DNA of 55,956 nucleotides. Origin: Planctomycetaceae bacterium. Lineage in GTDB: Bacteria > Planctomycetota > Planctomycetia > Planctomycetales > Planctomycetaceae. This document shows, piece by piece, positions 19,201 to 27,762 of the stretch. The position numbers and the translations under genes were made by a program. The stretch covers positions 1-55,956 of the forward strand of contig JAWKUA010000032.1 in the NCBI GenBank assembly GCA_041398785.1, given 5' to 3'. Below the pieces are notes generated by a model. It did no database searches. It was not told where the DNA came from and was given only the letters and a program-made list of their open reading frames with translations. Each line of letters opens with the position of its first letter. Position 1 is the first letter of the stretch.

Positions 19201-21889
19201 GAATGAGCTCCGGGATCAGGTGCTGTTCGCGTGACCGGCGGCGGGACGTGTCGGGCGTGTGCGGCCTCGGCTTTCCGTCGCGGCGAATGACTTCCTGCTG
19301 CTGACGGTGCCGCTGGTTTCGCTCAAGCAGGACCTGCGGATCGGTGACGGACGGGAACACTTCGCTGGCGGTCGTGTGGGTTGAGTCCTTCTGAATCATC
19401 TGCCGCAGGTCGTCGATGCTGTCGGTGTAGATTCTCGCGGAACGGCGGCCTCGCGAGGCCGACACGTAGAACTGCTGCCGGCTGGCGGCTCCGGACGATT
19501 CGGCCGATTCGGCGAGGAACACGTGGTCGACGGTGCGGCCCTGGCTGGCGTGGCTCGTCGTGACGAAACCGTGGCCGAGGTGGCCGAAGTCTTTGTCGAT
19601 GACCCAGCCGTTGGACAGTTCGATGTCGCCGCTGGCGGCGATGCTTCTGATGGTGAAGGTGGCTCCGTTGTTGAGCCGGTGCTTTCCATCCTTCGTGGAA
19701 CCGCCGGATGTCAGACGGATCCGATCACCCGTTGCCAGCTTCAGCGACGCACGGCGGTAGACAGAGAAGCGTGCCGCCTGTTCGGTGATGGCCTCCGGGA
19801 CGCGACCGCTGACGATCAGCCGCGTGCCTTTGCGGAGACCTTTGGCGTTTTGGTGGAAGACGATCACGTCGCCGTCTTCCAGCCAGGCCGGATCGCGGCG
19901 CTGGGCTTCGGTGAGGTGTCGGGGCTGGAGAATCGCCACGTCGTGTTCGTCGCCGGTGATTGTGCCGCGCTGTTTCAGTTCTGTTCGGATGGCCTGCGTC
20001 AGGTGATCGGCTTCGAAGTGCGTCGGTGAAACCACGAGCGCCGATTGTTTCTTTTCGATGACGTCGGCGTAGTCGCGGGCGAGCTGCCGGTCGCGGTCCT
20101 CGTCGGGCAGTTCACGGACCCAGCCGAGATCGTCGAGCTGATCGAAGCCGCCCAGGATATTGCCTTCGGCGAGTGACGCGATCGCGTCCCGGTACTCGCC
20201 GTCCTGCCGGCGGATCGTGTTGATCTGAATCGGCGTCACCGGCGTGTAGCGGTCGATCAGGCCGAGGACTCCGCCGCGGTCGACGCTGCCGTGCTGGCGT
20301 TTCCAGTCGCCGGACAGGATCAGCCTTGCGTTCAGCCGACCGGCCAGGTCGGTGACTCGCCGCAACTGCCGGCTGCCCAGCAGCGAGGCTTCGTCGATCC
20401 AGATCACCTGCCCGGCGATGGTCTGCTGCAGTCTTTCGTTGACCAGCAGTTCGGCGACGGTGGTGGCGGTTACGAAACCTTCGTCGCGCAGAACTTTGCG
20501 GCTGGCGTCGGCCGACGGCGCGAACGTGAACACGTCGTGACCGCCGGCGTTGATCGCGGCGACTGCCTGCTGCATCATCGTGGTCTTGCCGGTGCCGGCT
20601 CCGCCCAGCAGCAGTTGCAGCCGGTCTGTACTGCCCGTGAGTTGGCGGATGGCGGCCGTTTGTTCGTCGCTGAGCCAGTCTTCCGTCGGCTGCCAGTCTG
20701 GGTTCAGCGGTGCCGCGGCGTGACGGCCGCTGCGGGCGAAATTCAGGACTGCCGCTTCGTCGGCAAGGACCTCGGGAGTTGTGGCCAGCCGGCGGCCGTC
20801 GATGTCACGCGTCAGCAGGCCCTGCCGGCAGGCTTCCTTCTGCACGTCGAAGACATTCACCGTGCCGAGTCCGAATCGCAGGGCTTCGGTCAGCACCTGC
20901 CGTTCGGGCACGACGGCTTCGCGTTCGAAGCAGTGCTGCAGTGCGAGGTTCACAGCGGCGGCTGTCGTCTGCGGTCCGGGGACGCTGCCGGAACCGGAAG
21001 GATCGGTAAGTGAATCGAACAACCGGGCCTCGTCATCGCTGAGGCGGCTGCGCCATTCTGTCTGCAGATCTTTGAACGAAGCCGCCTCCGTCTTGCTGTT
21101 GCGGGTCTTCGCTCCGAGTTCCGCCTTTTCATCGGGATCGGTGATGCCCTGCTGCTTCGCCAGCGCTTCGATTTCCGTGGTGCGGCGGGAGAACTTTCGC
21201 TTCAGGTCCGCCGGCAGACCGGCGATGTCCCACTGCCGGCCGCTGCGTTCGATCGAATAGCCGAGTTCGTCCTTCAGCGCCTTCGCCAGCCGGGCGTGCA
21301 TCCGGGCTTCGAAGTACGGCGCGTCGCGTTTGAGTTCCCGAAACTGCACGGCTTTGTAACGGTTTTCTTTCGGGTCATGTGTGACGTTGAACACGAAGCA
21401 GTGCATGTGCAGATGCGGATCGGCGTCGCCGTGTTCGTCGGGCCGGGCCGTCGTGTGCAGAAACTGGCCCCACACCAGGTTGCCGGTGGTGCGGTCTTCC
21501 TGCCTTCCGCCGGTGCGGACGCGGGTTTTGGCTTCGGCTTCGATCTCCGCCATCGTCTGCTGCACGCTGCGTTCAAAGACTTCGGCAATCCGTTCGTCGC
21601 CGCCGACCGCCCACGCCAGGCTGACTCCCTTCGGCACGTGCCAGTTGAAGTCATAGCCGACAGTGCGGTCGGTGTTGTGCCGGGCGGTCAGCTGCTCTCC
21701 GCTGCGAGGATCGCGGTTATCGCACAGCGCGGCGAAGTCGGCTTCGCGAATCCGGCCTTCCAGACCAAGCTGCCGCGCCGTCCTGCCGCCCCACAGGCCG
21801 GCCCGGTCCTGGCCCTCGCCATAGTAGTCAGCCCGCGAATAATAACTCTTCGCACTCGCCGCCGACCGGTTCTGTATGATCCTCAGCAT
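19190..21889 (-). CDS. MobF-family conjugative relaxase-helicase (TrwC/TraI-like)
   Basis: Intact protein of 899 residues that should nick the transfer origin and unwind the transferred strand. The start MLRIIQNRSAAS at 21887-21889 is preferred because GGGAGAG lies 7 nt upstream; the frame is open further. The N-terminal HUH relaxase domain has paired tyrosines Y16/Y17 and Y22/Y23 (SYYSRADYYG) and the three-histidine metal site H159, H161, H163 (DPHLHMHCFVFN). The C-terminal half is a RecD/UvrD-like helicase with Walker A (LLLGGAGTGKTTMM), Walker B (QVIWIDEASLLG) and a late motif HGFVTTSHASQGRTVDHVFL. It lacks the long C-terminus of F-plasmid TraI. No coupling protein or type IV secretion genes are in the window, so the element would be mobilisable at most. 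Confidence 0.92.
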   Translation of the reverse strand: MLRIIQNRSAASAKSYYSRADYYGEGQDRAGLWGGRTARQLGLEGRIREADFAALCDNRDPRSGEQLTARHNTDRTVGYDFNWHVPKGVSLAWAVGGDERIAEVFERSVQQTMAEIEAEAKTRVRTGGRQEDRTTGNLVWGQFLHTTARPDEHGDADPHLHMHCFVFNVTHDPKENRYKAVQFRELKRDAPYFEARMHARLAKALKDELGYSIERSGRQWDIAGLPADLKRKFSRRTTEIEALAKQQGITDPDEKAELGAKTRNSKTEAASFKDLQTEWRSRLSDDEARLFDSLTDPSGSGSVPGPQTTAAAVNLALQHCFEREAVVPERQVLTEALRFGLGTVNVFDVQKEACRQGLLTRDIDGRRLATTPEVLADEAAVLNFARSGRHAAAPLNPDWQPTEDWLSDEQTAAIRQLTGSTDRLQLLLGGAGTGKTTMMQQAVAAINAGGHDVFTFAPSADASRKVLRDEGFVTATTVAELLVNERLQQTIAGQVIWIDEASLLGSRQLRRVTDLAGRLNARLILSGDWKRQHGSVDRGGVLGLIDRYTPVTPIQINTIRRQDGEYRDAIASLAEGNILGGFDQLDDLGWVRELPDEDRDRQLARDYADVIEKKQSALVVSPTHFEADHLTQAIRTELKQRGTITGDEHDVAILQPRHLTEAQRRDPAWLEDGDVIVFHQNAKGLRKGTRLIVSGRVPEAITEQAARFSVYRRASLKLATGDRIRLTSGGSTKDGKHRLNNGATFTIRSIAASGDIELSNGWVIDKDFGHLGHGFVTTSHASQGRTVDHVFLAESAESSGAASRQQFYVSASRGRRSARIYTDSIDDLRQMIQKDSTHTTASEVFPSVTDPQVLLERNQRHRQQQEVIRRDGKPRPHTPDTSRRRSREQHLIPELIHER

Positions 21890-22206
21890 CCGGGACTCTC
21901 CCTGGGAACACGGTGCCGCCGGCGGTCGCTGTACGCGGTTGTGAACGGTCGTGTTCCCGGCACCGCCCGCCGTGATGGACACGCGCCGCGACGGGCGAAT
22001 GTGGCAGCCGGTTCCCGAATTGCTGCATAGCGCGATTTCCGCACACGGTCAACGGGATTGAAGGAGTGACGCCGGAACCTGCCGGCCCGGTTTGTGTCCT
22101 GCCAGTTGGCGGACTCACGATGCGTCCGTGTCCGTATGATTCTCGTTGACTTATTCACCACCGTCCGGCAAGCTTCAGAAATCACACCGGCAATCGAGGC
22201 ACTACG
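21890..22206. promoter_or_regulatory. Divergent intergenic region between relaxase and toxin-antitoxin genes
   Basis: The 317-nt gap separates two genes reading away from each other, so it must hold the promoters of both and is a likely place for a transfer origin, as oriT often lies beside the MobF gene. No clear -35/-10 pair or nick-site motif could be identified by eye. Confidence 0.35.
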
Positions 22207-22485
22207 ATGTCATTGAATATTCCTGCCAGCTTCACCGATTTCGTCAGTCAGGCCGTGGCGGCGGGTCGCTACTCCAGTGAAGAAGAGGTCGTCGCGGAAG
22301 CACTGCAGCTGCTGCGTGACAGGATCGCCGCGAAATCCGGATCCGTGCCGGAAACTCACGACGCTGACGAACTCCCGGATGCGTCAGTCGTTACCGCCGA
22401 CTGGAAGGACCGTCTGCGACACTGGGTCGACAGCCATCCCCGCCAGACTCATGAAGTCGATGTCAGCCGTGAATCCATCTATTGA
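22207..22485 (+). CDS. ParD-like ribbon-helix-helix antitoxin
   Basis: 92-residue protein beginning MSLNIPASFTDFVSQAVAAGRYSSEEEVVAEALQLL, the ribbon-helix-helix pattern of ParD/CopG antitoxins: a short N-terminal strand, then two helices with the conserved G-R-Y-S-S-E-E-E-V-V turn. The C-terminal tail (VTADWKDRLRHWVDSHPRQTHEVD) would bind and silence the toxin. It is followed at once by a PIN-domain gene. As with other such antitoxins it probably represses its own promoter in the upstream gap. The pairing with PIN rather than the usual RelE/ParE toxin is a known but less common combination. Confidence 0.8.
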   Translation: MSLNIPASFTDFVSQAVAAGRYSSEEEVVAEALQLLRDRIAAKSGSVPETHDADELPDASVVTADWKDRLRHWVDSHPRQTHEVDVSRESIY

Positions 22486-22945
22486 TCCCGCGCCGACTCG
22501 GATGCTGGTGGATTCCAACATCCTGCTCAGACTGGCTGAGCCGGGACATCCACTCGAATCGCTCGCCCGGCTGGCGCTGGAACGGCTCACCGACCAGGGG
22601 TTCGAACCGTGCATTGTGCCTCAGGTGATCTATGAATACTGGGTCGTGGCCACACGCCCGATATCCGTCAACGGACTGGGCTTCTCCGTGGAACAGGTGC
22701 AGCGCGACCTTGTGGCAGCCCGTGCTTTGTTTCGGCTGTTCCGGGACGAACGCGGGATTCTCGATCGCTGGGAGGCCCTCGTGCGAGACCACAGTATCCA
22801 TGGCAAGAAGGCGCACGACGCCCGCCTTGCCGCCGCCATGCTCCGGCACGGAGTGACGCATCTGCTGACATTCAACGGGGCTGACTTTCAGCGGTATCCC
22901 CACGTCACCGTGCTGAATCCGGAAGAAGTGGCGGCGACGGCCTGA
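22451..22945 (+). CDS. PIN-domain toxin (VapC-like)
   Basis: Probable ribonuclease toxin of a type II pair. The PIN core starts MLVDSNILLRLAEPGHP with the first acidic residue in VDSN, continues with IVPQVIYEYWVVATRP (second acidic position) and ends with HGKKAHDARLAAAMLRHGVTHLLTFNGADFQRY, giving the later aspartates. The start is uncertain: ATG 22451 overlaps the antitoxin gene by 35 bases, while ATG 22502 begins exactly at the PIN core; neither has a strong ribosome binding site. Overlap or close spacing with the antitoxin favours coupled translation. Confidence 0.82.
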   Translation: MKSMSAVNPSIDPAPTRMLVDSNILLRLAEPGHPLESLARLALERLTDQGFEPCIVPQVIYEYWVVATRPISVNGLGFSVEQVQRDLVAARALFRLFRDERGILDRWEALVRDHSIHGKKAHDARLAAAMLRHGVTHLLTFNGADFQRYPHVTVLNPEEVAATA

Positions 22946-23043
22946 CATGTTGCTGCAGGCAGCGGTGAACGGCGGATTCCCGCAGCACGCGCCGTCGTCC
23001 GGCCCGTCTCACATACCGCCGGCCTGCCCGGTCCCGCTCTGAG

Positions 23044-23493
23044 CTACACCGCCTGCCACACCCCGTGCTCGCCAAGGTCCCAGCGGAACACTTCCAGAAT
23101 CGCGATCGGGATATAGGTGTTGAATTTCCCGCTGCCCCTGCCGTCCGGCCAGTACAGAAAATGCAGGCCCGCCGCGTCGTGCTCCTGCCATTCCACAAAC
23201 TGCGGCGATCCCGGAACACCGCCGGATTTCCCGCAGTGTCCGGGCTTCACGCGAATTGCATTCGTGCCGGGCTTCAGCGGCCCGAACATCTCGCGGCCGA
23301 AGGTCGCATAGCCTTCGGACCGCAGCAGCACCTTGTCCCTGCGGATCTTCAGCAGATTCGCCGACGTCGTCGTATGCAGCGGATAGCGTGTGTCACCGGT
23401 TGCCGAATAGTACGCGTCGAGACACTCGCCCAGCGTCATGGCCTTCAGAGCAATCCAGTTGGCGACTTCACCGGGTTTCGGCTGGCGGGCCAT
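23044..23493 (-). CDS. Hypothetical protein, about 149 residues
   Basis: Function not recognised. The start ATG at 23491-23493 (MARQPKPGEVANWIALK) is chosen because GGAGG lies 5-6 nt upstream. The protein is soluble, with no signal peptide, and reads as a mixed alpha/beta fold: LGECLDAYYSATGDTRYPL, LLKIRRDKVLLRSEGYATFG and FNTYIPIAILEVFRWDLGEH. It is convergent with the PIN toxin gene and divergent from ardC across a 0.5-kb non-coding stretch. A role in the mobile region is possible but nothing in the sequence shows it. Confidence 0.6.
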   Translation of the reverse strand: MARQPKPGEVANWIALKAMTLGECLDAYYSATGDTRYPLHTTTSANLLKIRRDKVLLRSEGYATFGREMFGPLKPGTNAIRVKPGHCGKSGGVPGSPQFVEWQEHDAAGLHFLYWPDGRGSGKFNTYIPIAILEVFRWDLGEHGVWQAV

Positions 23494-23802
23494 GATGTCC
23501 TCCATTCACGAGCAGATTTACGGAACAGGCTGGCCCGGATCGTCTTCCGGCGGCCACTGAGACAGGTACGCTGACCGGGCGAAACTGTTAATCGCCTTTT
23601 CGCCGCATGTCCCGTCATGCGGATTCCATGCCCCGCTGACCGGGAGTGTCCCGACTCCGCTCACATGCGTGTTTCACACGGCAATCGCATCGCAGGTTTC
23701 GCACGCGGAAGGTCTCGACAGGCGATCTCGCCGCGCCACAGGTGACACGCCGGGGGCGTGACTGTTTGGTGATTCCTGAAGGGGGGGCTCTGCCCCCGTG
23801 CC

Positions 23803-23909
23803 GTCAAGGCTCGGGGCCGCGCGACGGCGGAGGCCTCCGCCCGGTCTTCCGCGCTCCGCTGACGCTGCGCTTGTGCAGACCGGTGCCCTCCTCCGCCGTC
23901 GGCCTTGAC
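23803..23909. repeat. Nested inverted repeat able to form a ~107-nt stem-loop
   Basis: Three arm pairs are nested in order: GTCAAGGC (23803-23810) with GCCTTGAC (23902-23909), GACGGCGGAGG (23823-23833) with CCTCCGCCGTC (23890-23900), and CCGGTCT (23841-23847) with AGACCGG (23877-23883). All 26 pairs are perfect. The arms are separated on the left side by 12 and 7 nt and on the right by 1 and 6 nt. It may be a structured RNA, a transfer-origin structure or a single-stranded promoter ahead of ardC. Confidence 0.6.
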
Positions 23910-23938
23910 TGCACTCCCCCGTGTTCGAGGGCATTCAG

Positions 23939-23982
23939 GCCCTTTGCCCTCAAACAGTGCAAAGGGCACTGCTGATTTTTCT
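23939..23982 (+). terminator. Rho-independent terminator-like hairpin ahead of ardC
   Basis: GCCCTTTGC (23939-23947) pairs with GCAAAGGGC (23959-23967), and the stem is followed 8 nt later by a T-rich run (TTTTTCT, 23976-23982). It ends about 28 nt before the ardC start, so it would terminate a transcript coming from the structured element upstream or attenuate ardC. Confidence 0.55.
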
Positions 23983-24009
23983 GTCCAACACCAACGGGAG
24001 ATTCTCGCC

Positions 24010-24966
24010 ATGACCACGACGACACGCGCCACGACACGCACCAAGACACGCCGACCAAAGGCAAAGACGACCTCCGGTGCTTCGCGACCGGATGTCTACA
24101 CACGCGTCACGGGCCGCATTGTCGAACAGCTCGAAGCCGGGATCCGGCCGTGGCTCAAACCCTGGAACGCCGAACATGCCACCGGACGAATCACGCGGCC
24201 GCTCAGGTCCTCCGGAGCCCCCTATCGCGGCATCAATATCCTGATGCTGTGGGACGCCGCCGAATCGGCCGGCTATGGCTGCCCGATCTGGCTCACGTTC
24301 CGCCAGGCTCAGGAACTGGGCGGACACGTGAGGAAGGGCGAGAAATCGTCGCCCGTGGTCTATGCCTCCCGCTTCAAAAAGACCGAAGCCGATGACGACG
24401 GACGCGACGTCGAGCGGGAGATTCCGTTCCTCAAACAATATGCCGTCTTCAATGCCGAACAGTGTGAAGGTCTGCCCGACCAGTTCTATGCCCTGAAGCA
24501 GGCACCCAACAGCGACATTGAACGGATCGCAGCGGCGGACCGGTTCTGCCGGAACACCGGAGCCGACATCCGCGAAGGCGGCAACCAGGCCTGTTATGTC
24601 CAGAGCCTCGACCAGATCCGGATGCCGAAGCTGGAAACCTTCGTCGATGCCGAAAGCCATGCGGCCACGCTCAGCCATGAGCTTGTCCACTGGACAAAAA
24701 ATCCGGCCCGCCTGAACAGGGATCTCGGCCGGAAGAAATGGGGCGATGCCGGCTATGCGATGGAGGAACTCGTCGCCGAACTGGGAGCCGCCTTCCTGTG
24801 TGCCGACCTGGCCATCACGCCCGACGTCCGCGACGACCACGCCGACTATATCGGCCACTGGCTGCAGGTCCTGAAGAACGACACGCGAGCGGTCTTCTCC
24901 GCCGCCAGCATGGCCTCGGCCGCCGTGGACTATCTGCACGGTCTGCAGCCCAAGCCTGTGGAATAG
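24010..24966 (+). CDS. ArdC-like antirestriction protein with zincin metallopeptidase domain
   Basis: 318-residue protein. ATG 24010 has GGGAG about 10 nt upstream. After a basic Thr/Arg-rich leader (residues 1-25), the N-terminal ArdC single-strand DNA-binding domain is seen as DVYTRVTGRIVEQLEAGIRPW, PYRGINILMLWDAAE and TFRQAQELGGHVRKGEKSSP. The C-terminal zincin domain has HELVH at 223-227 and the distal acidic ligand in MEELVAELGAAFL (about 252-257). Proteins of this kind are carried by plasmids and conjugative elements and protect incoming single-stranded DNA from restriction. This fits the nearby MobF relaxase. Confidence 0.88.
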   Translation: MTTTTRATTRTKTRRPKAKTTSGASRPDVYTRVTGRIVEQLEAGIRPWLKPWNAEHATGRITRPLRSSGAPYRGINILMLWDAAESAGYGCPIWLTFRQAQELGGHVRKGEKSSPVVYASRFKKTEADDDGRDVEREIPFLKQYAVFNAEQCEGLPDQFYALKQAPNSDIERIAAADRFCRNTGADIREGGNQACYVQSLDQIRMPKLETFVDAESHAATLSHELVHWTKNPARLNRDLGRKKWGDAGYAMEELVAELGAAFLCADLAITPDVRDDHADYIGHWLQVLKNDTRAVFSAASMASAAVDYLHGLQPKPVE

Positions 24967-24980
24967 ACCCGCCCTCCTCC

Positions 24981-25007
24981 GGCCGCCGGTCATCGGGACC
25001 GGCGGCC
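24981..25007. repeat. Strong hairpin between ardC and the next gene
   Basis: GGCCGCCGGTC (24981-24991) and GACCGGCGGCC (24997-25007) form an 11-bp perfect stem with a 5-nt loop, 15 nt after the ardC stop. No T-run follows (GTTCCTGATCC), so it may stabilise an mRNA end or partly block read-through. The phrase CCTGATCCAA after it recurs after the next gene at about 25436. Confidence 0.6.
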
Positions 25008-25045
25008 GTTCCTGATCCAATCACCCTTCGCCGGAGTCATCCAAT

Positions 25046-25420
25046 ATGGGACCCACCAACTGCTATCGCACGATCCTGGAATCGATCGCCTCACGCAACT
25101 ACAGCCGAGCTTCCCAATACGCCCTCATCCTGCAGCACTGGCTGAATCTCGGCGGCCTGCATCCTGACGGCGTCACACCCGTCCGCGTCGCCGACGTGCT
25201 CAGCCGCCTGCTTGAGCCCGCCTGCGATCCGTCGGCCCTGAACACACCCTTCACCAGCCTGACCTGTTCCGACTGCGACGACGGCCAGCACATCGCGTCA
25301 CTGACCGAAGCCATCGACGCCGGCTGGACCGAAATCCGCCCCGTCAGCAATCTCCTTGAGGCCACCCACCTTGGCCTCTGCCCCGACTGCCGACGAGAAC
25401 AGGACTACGAACTGCTGTGA
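25046..25420 (+). CDS. Small hypothetical protein with two CxxC zinc-ribbon-like pairs
   Basis: 124-residue protein of unknown function following ardC by 79 nt. The first half is helical (NCYRTILESIASRNYSRASQYALILQHWL). The second half carries LTCSDCDD and LGLCPDCRRE about 50 residues apart, a spacing compatible with a zinc ribbon. A strong terminator follows, so ardC and this gene probably form one transcription unit. It is likely an accessory protein of the mobile element; there is no motif to say what it does. Confidence 0.65.
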   Translation: MGPTNCYRTILESIASRNYSRASQYALILQHWLNLGGLHPDGVTPVRVADVLSRLLEPACDPSALNTPFTSLTCSDCDDGQHIASLTEAIDAGWTEIRPVSNLLEATHLGLCPDCRREQDYELL

Positions 25421-25450
25421 CATGGTCACGCCATCCCTGATCCAACCGCC

Positions 25451-25484
25451 GAGCCGCTCCCGTCCCGGAGCGGCTCTTTGCTTT
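25451..25484 (+). terminator. Rho-independent terminator
   Basis: GAGCCGCTCC (25451-25460) pairs perfectly with GGAGCGGCTC (25467-25476), with loop CGTCCC, followed by TTTGCTTT. It closes the ardC unit and lies between convergent genes. Confidence 0.85.
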
Positions 25485-25564
25485 GGCAGCGGAAAAAAAA
25501 TCGGCGCTGCGCGCCGACTGATGGAAGATCGCATTACTGCCGGGCGGCCGGCATTTCAGATCGC

Positions 25565-26635
25565 TCAGGCGTCCGCCAGATAACCAAACTGAAACAGTGG
25601 TGGTGGAGGATCACCTTTGGACCAGACCGAAGCGGTGAACGGTGAACTCCATTGAATGCTGCCCAACTTCTGTTCCATCCGCAGGCGGGTTTCGTCGCCG
25701 TGTTTGGTAATCAGCCGCAGCCCCTCGTCGAGCAGCTTCAGTCCCTGAGTGAACACCGGAGGGTCAACTTCGGCCGCCGTGCGCAGCAGGTCTTCGATTT
25801 CCGCTTCGGCCCGTCGCTGATGAATCAGCTGCCAGGCTCGAATGATGGCGCCGTCGGCGAGTTTCGGCCACCACTTTGCCAGGTTGCCGGCCCAGTCGCG
25901 CATCAGGTCGAAGCGTCGCAGCCGCAGCAGCAGATAGGCGCCGACGGCGGCCGCGTTCGGATCGCGAGTCTTATGCAGCAGCATTTCTTCCGCTCGATCG
26001 ATCCAATCCACCATCGCGGCGGCGGAATAGTAGTCTCCGCGAGCCATGTATCCGGCCAGCACATCGGCCTGCGGCGTGTCGGTCGCAATGCGAATCCGCA
26101 GAGTCGGCTGTTTTGTCTCGCGTTCATGCAACTGCACGACAGCACTGCGCAGTCGGCCGGGCAGGCGGGCATTCAAGATCCAAGATTCGCCCTGAGCCCG
26201 CAGGATGAAGGCATCGGCATCGGGGAATTCGTGGAAGAGAACTTCCCGGCCTTCGTAACGCACAACTCCTTCAACGCGATGATCGTCTGACGTCAGCGCC
26301 AGTCGGGTGCCGTCGCGCATTTGCGGTTCCGGTCCGACATCGTTGACGATCGGAACAGACTCACCGGTCAGCGCGGAAGCTGCCTCCGCAATGGATCTGT
26401 CCTGCGTTGCCATACCGACTCGGCGAATGTCCATGCCCGGATCGCGGACGATCATCGACTTACCCGACGGCAGATGCACGCGCAGAAACGACGCTTCGCT
26501 GGGCACGTCAATCACGTCGGATGTCTGGCCGGGATCCAGCCAGACGCGGCGAATTGTCTGCAGGTCGGGCGAGACCACTTCGACGGAAGCCGGCGGCATG
26601 TCGGAATCAAATTGGATGCGGATGCGATCGCTCAT
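25565..26635 (-). CDS. Hypothetical protein with N-terminal beta domain and helical repeats, third gene of caspase operon
   Basis: 356-residue protein; its ATG overlaps the caspase gene stop by 4 bases (ATGA, 26632-26635). Residues 1-60 look like a beta-sandwich (SVEVVSPDLQTIRRVWLDPG, FLRVHLPSGKSMIV). A middle beta-rich part follows (VVRYEGREVLFHEFPDADAF, LRSAVVQLHERETKQPTLRI). From about residue 195 the protein becomes helical, with TPR-like segments (VLAGYMARGDYYSAAAMVDW, AVGAYLLLRLRRFDLMRDWA, LLRTAAEVDPPVFTQGLKLL). No enzyme motif is seen. In context it could be a scaffold, sensor or substrate for the protease. Function unknown. Confidence 0.75.
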   Translation of the reverse strand: MSDRIRIQFDSDMPPASVEVVSPDLQTIRRVWLDPGQTSDVIDVPSEASFLRVHLPSGKSMIVRDPGMDIRRVGMATQDRSIAEAASALTGESVPIVNDVGPEPQMRDGTRLALTSDDHRVEGVVRYEGREVLFHEFPDADAFILRAQGESWILNARLPGRLRSAVVQLHERETKQPTLRIRIATDTPQADVLAGYMARGDYYSAAAMVDWIDRAEEMLLHKTRDPNAAAVGAYLLLRLRRFDLMRDWAGNLAKWWPKLADGAIIRAWQLIHQRRAEAEIEDLLRTAAEVDPPVFTQGLKLLDEGLRLITKHGDETRLRMEQKLGSIQWSSPFTASVWSKGDPPPPLFQFGYLADA

Positions 26636-27762
26636 ACAGCCTCCACGCGATCATAGACGGGAGGCATCAGCGTGTCCGTCACCGCCACCGGTGCGAAACT
26701 TTGAAAACCGATGTTGATCGCCCAGTCGCCCGCGTCCAGCCGGCCCGTCCACGGCCGCCGATCACCGGGCGGCGAATGCACCTGCTGCGTGAACCGCTGA
26801 AGCTGAATGTCGGCCTCGGAATTCGCCAGCGACGTTTGGCAGCCGATCGACGCGCGAACCAGCCCCGCCGGCGCGGTACAGATGGACGCGGGAACTCCCT
26901 GGACATCCGGGTTGCAGGTCAGCGGCTGACTGTGAGCGTGCGCCAGACTGGCCATGATCTGGGCGACGCTGTTGCCCAGCGAGAACGTGTCCACCTTCCA
27001 CTGACCGCCGCGATTGATGGCTCCCGCGCCTTCCAGCGATTCCAGCAGCGCTTCGGCAAAGTACGTCATGCCGTTGGCCGGGCCATACGCCTGCTGTCCG
27101 TCGGCGGCGGCGAAGTATGCGGCCGATGCTGATACCTGATCGAAAATGCTGGAACTGCACAGTTGCTTCCCACTGGGATTAAGCTGCGCGAGCGCATCAA
27201 TGGGCTTTTCACGGCAGGCATCGACGAAGAACAGTTGCGTGTCGGCGGCATTGGCCTTCATGCCCAGGCGCATGCCGTCGAAGTCAATGCAGTTCGCCCA
27301 CAGGTTGGGAAACTGCGGATCTCCGAAGTCCGACGGCAGCAGATACTGCGACAGCGTGTTCAGCCCGTGCCCGGCAAAGTAGAACAGCGCGATGTTGTCC
27401 TTCTGAGCGTTACAGCGCGGCCACCACTTCTGACTGAACACGTCATCGATGTTCTGCATGCTGGCTTCATCGATGCTGACGGAATTGCCCTGACCGTCGG
27501 ACATCGTACCCGATGGCGACATCAGCACTTCCACCGTCCCCAGCGGCAGCGACAGCGATGACCGGTTTCTGATCAGCCACGTGGCGATTTCTTCGGCCGC
27601 GATGCGAGTCGTCGTCAGTTGCTGCAGTCCGAAGTTGGCGACGGCCGCGTGTCCGGAACCACCGGACAGGTGCGGATAATCGCCGACTCCAATGATGAAG
27701 GCGTGGACCTGTGCCTTCATCGGATTCGTCGGCTGTCCCGGATCCTGCCACAGAAGCGTCAT
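26632..27762 (-). CDS. Caspase-like cysteine protease (peptidase C14 family)
   Basis: 376-residue protein starting at ATG 27760-27762, which overlaps the hydrolase stop (ATGA). The caspase fold opens with VHAFIIGVGDYPHLSGG, and the catalytic dyad is clear: H132 in IALFYFAGHGL and C183 in TQLFFVDACREKP. The insert between strands (SMQNIDDVFSQKWWPRCNAQ) is family-like. Beyond about residue 255 a beta-rich C-terminal region begins (QVHSPPGDRRPWTGRLDAGD), with no transmembrane segment. Bacterial caspase-like proteases act in conflict and cell-death systems, cleaving partners after basic or acidic residues. Here the flanking, translationally coupled genes are the obvious candidates for partners. 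Confidence 0.88.
   Translation of the reverse strand: MTLLWQDPGQPTNPMKAQVHAFIIGVGDYPHLSGGSGHAAVANFGLQQLTTTRIAAEEIATWLIRNRSSLSLPLGTVEVLMSPSGTMSDGQGNSVSIDEASMQNIDDVFSQKWWPRCNAQKDNIALFYFAGHGLNTLSQYLLPSDFGDPQFPNLWANCIDFDGMRLGMKANAADTQLFFVDACREKPIDALAQLNPSGKQLCSSSIFDQVSASAAYFAAADGQQAYGPANGMTYFAEALLESLEGAGAINRGGQWKVDTFSLGNSVAQIMASLAHAHSQPLTCNPDVQGVPASICTAPAGLVRASIGCQTSLANSEADIQLQRFTQQVHSPPGDRRPWTGRLDAGDWAINIGFQSFAPVAVTDTLMPPVYDRVEAV

Larger units (their letters stand above)
23494..24009. other. Non-coding stretch upstream of ardC, highly structured
   Basis: Reading frames here are GC-driven and carry no recognisable protein. The right half holds nested inverted repeats (23803-23909) and a terminator-like hairpin (23939-23982), listed separately. 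The ardC ribosome binding site GGGAG is at 23996-24000. Confidence 0.5.
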
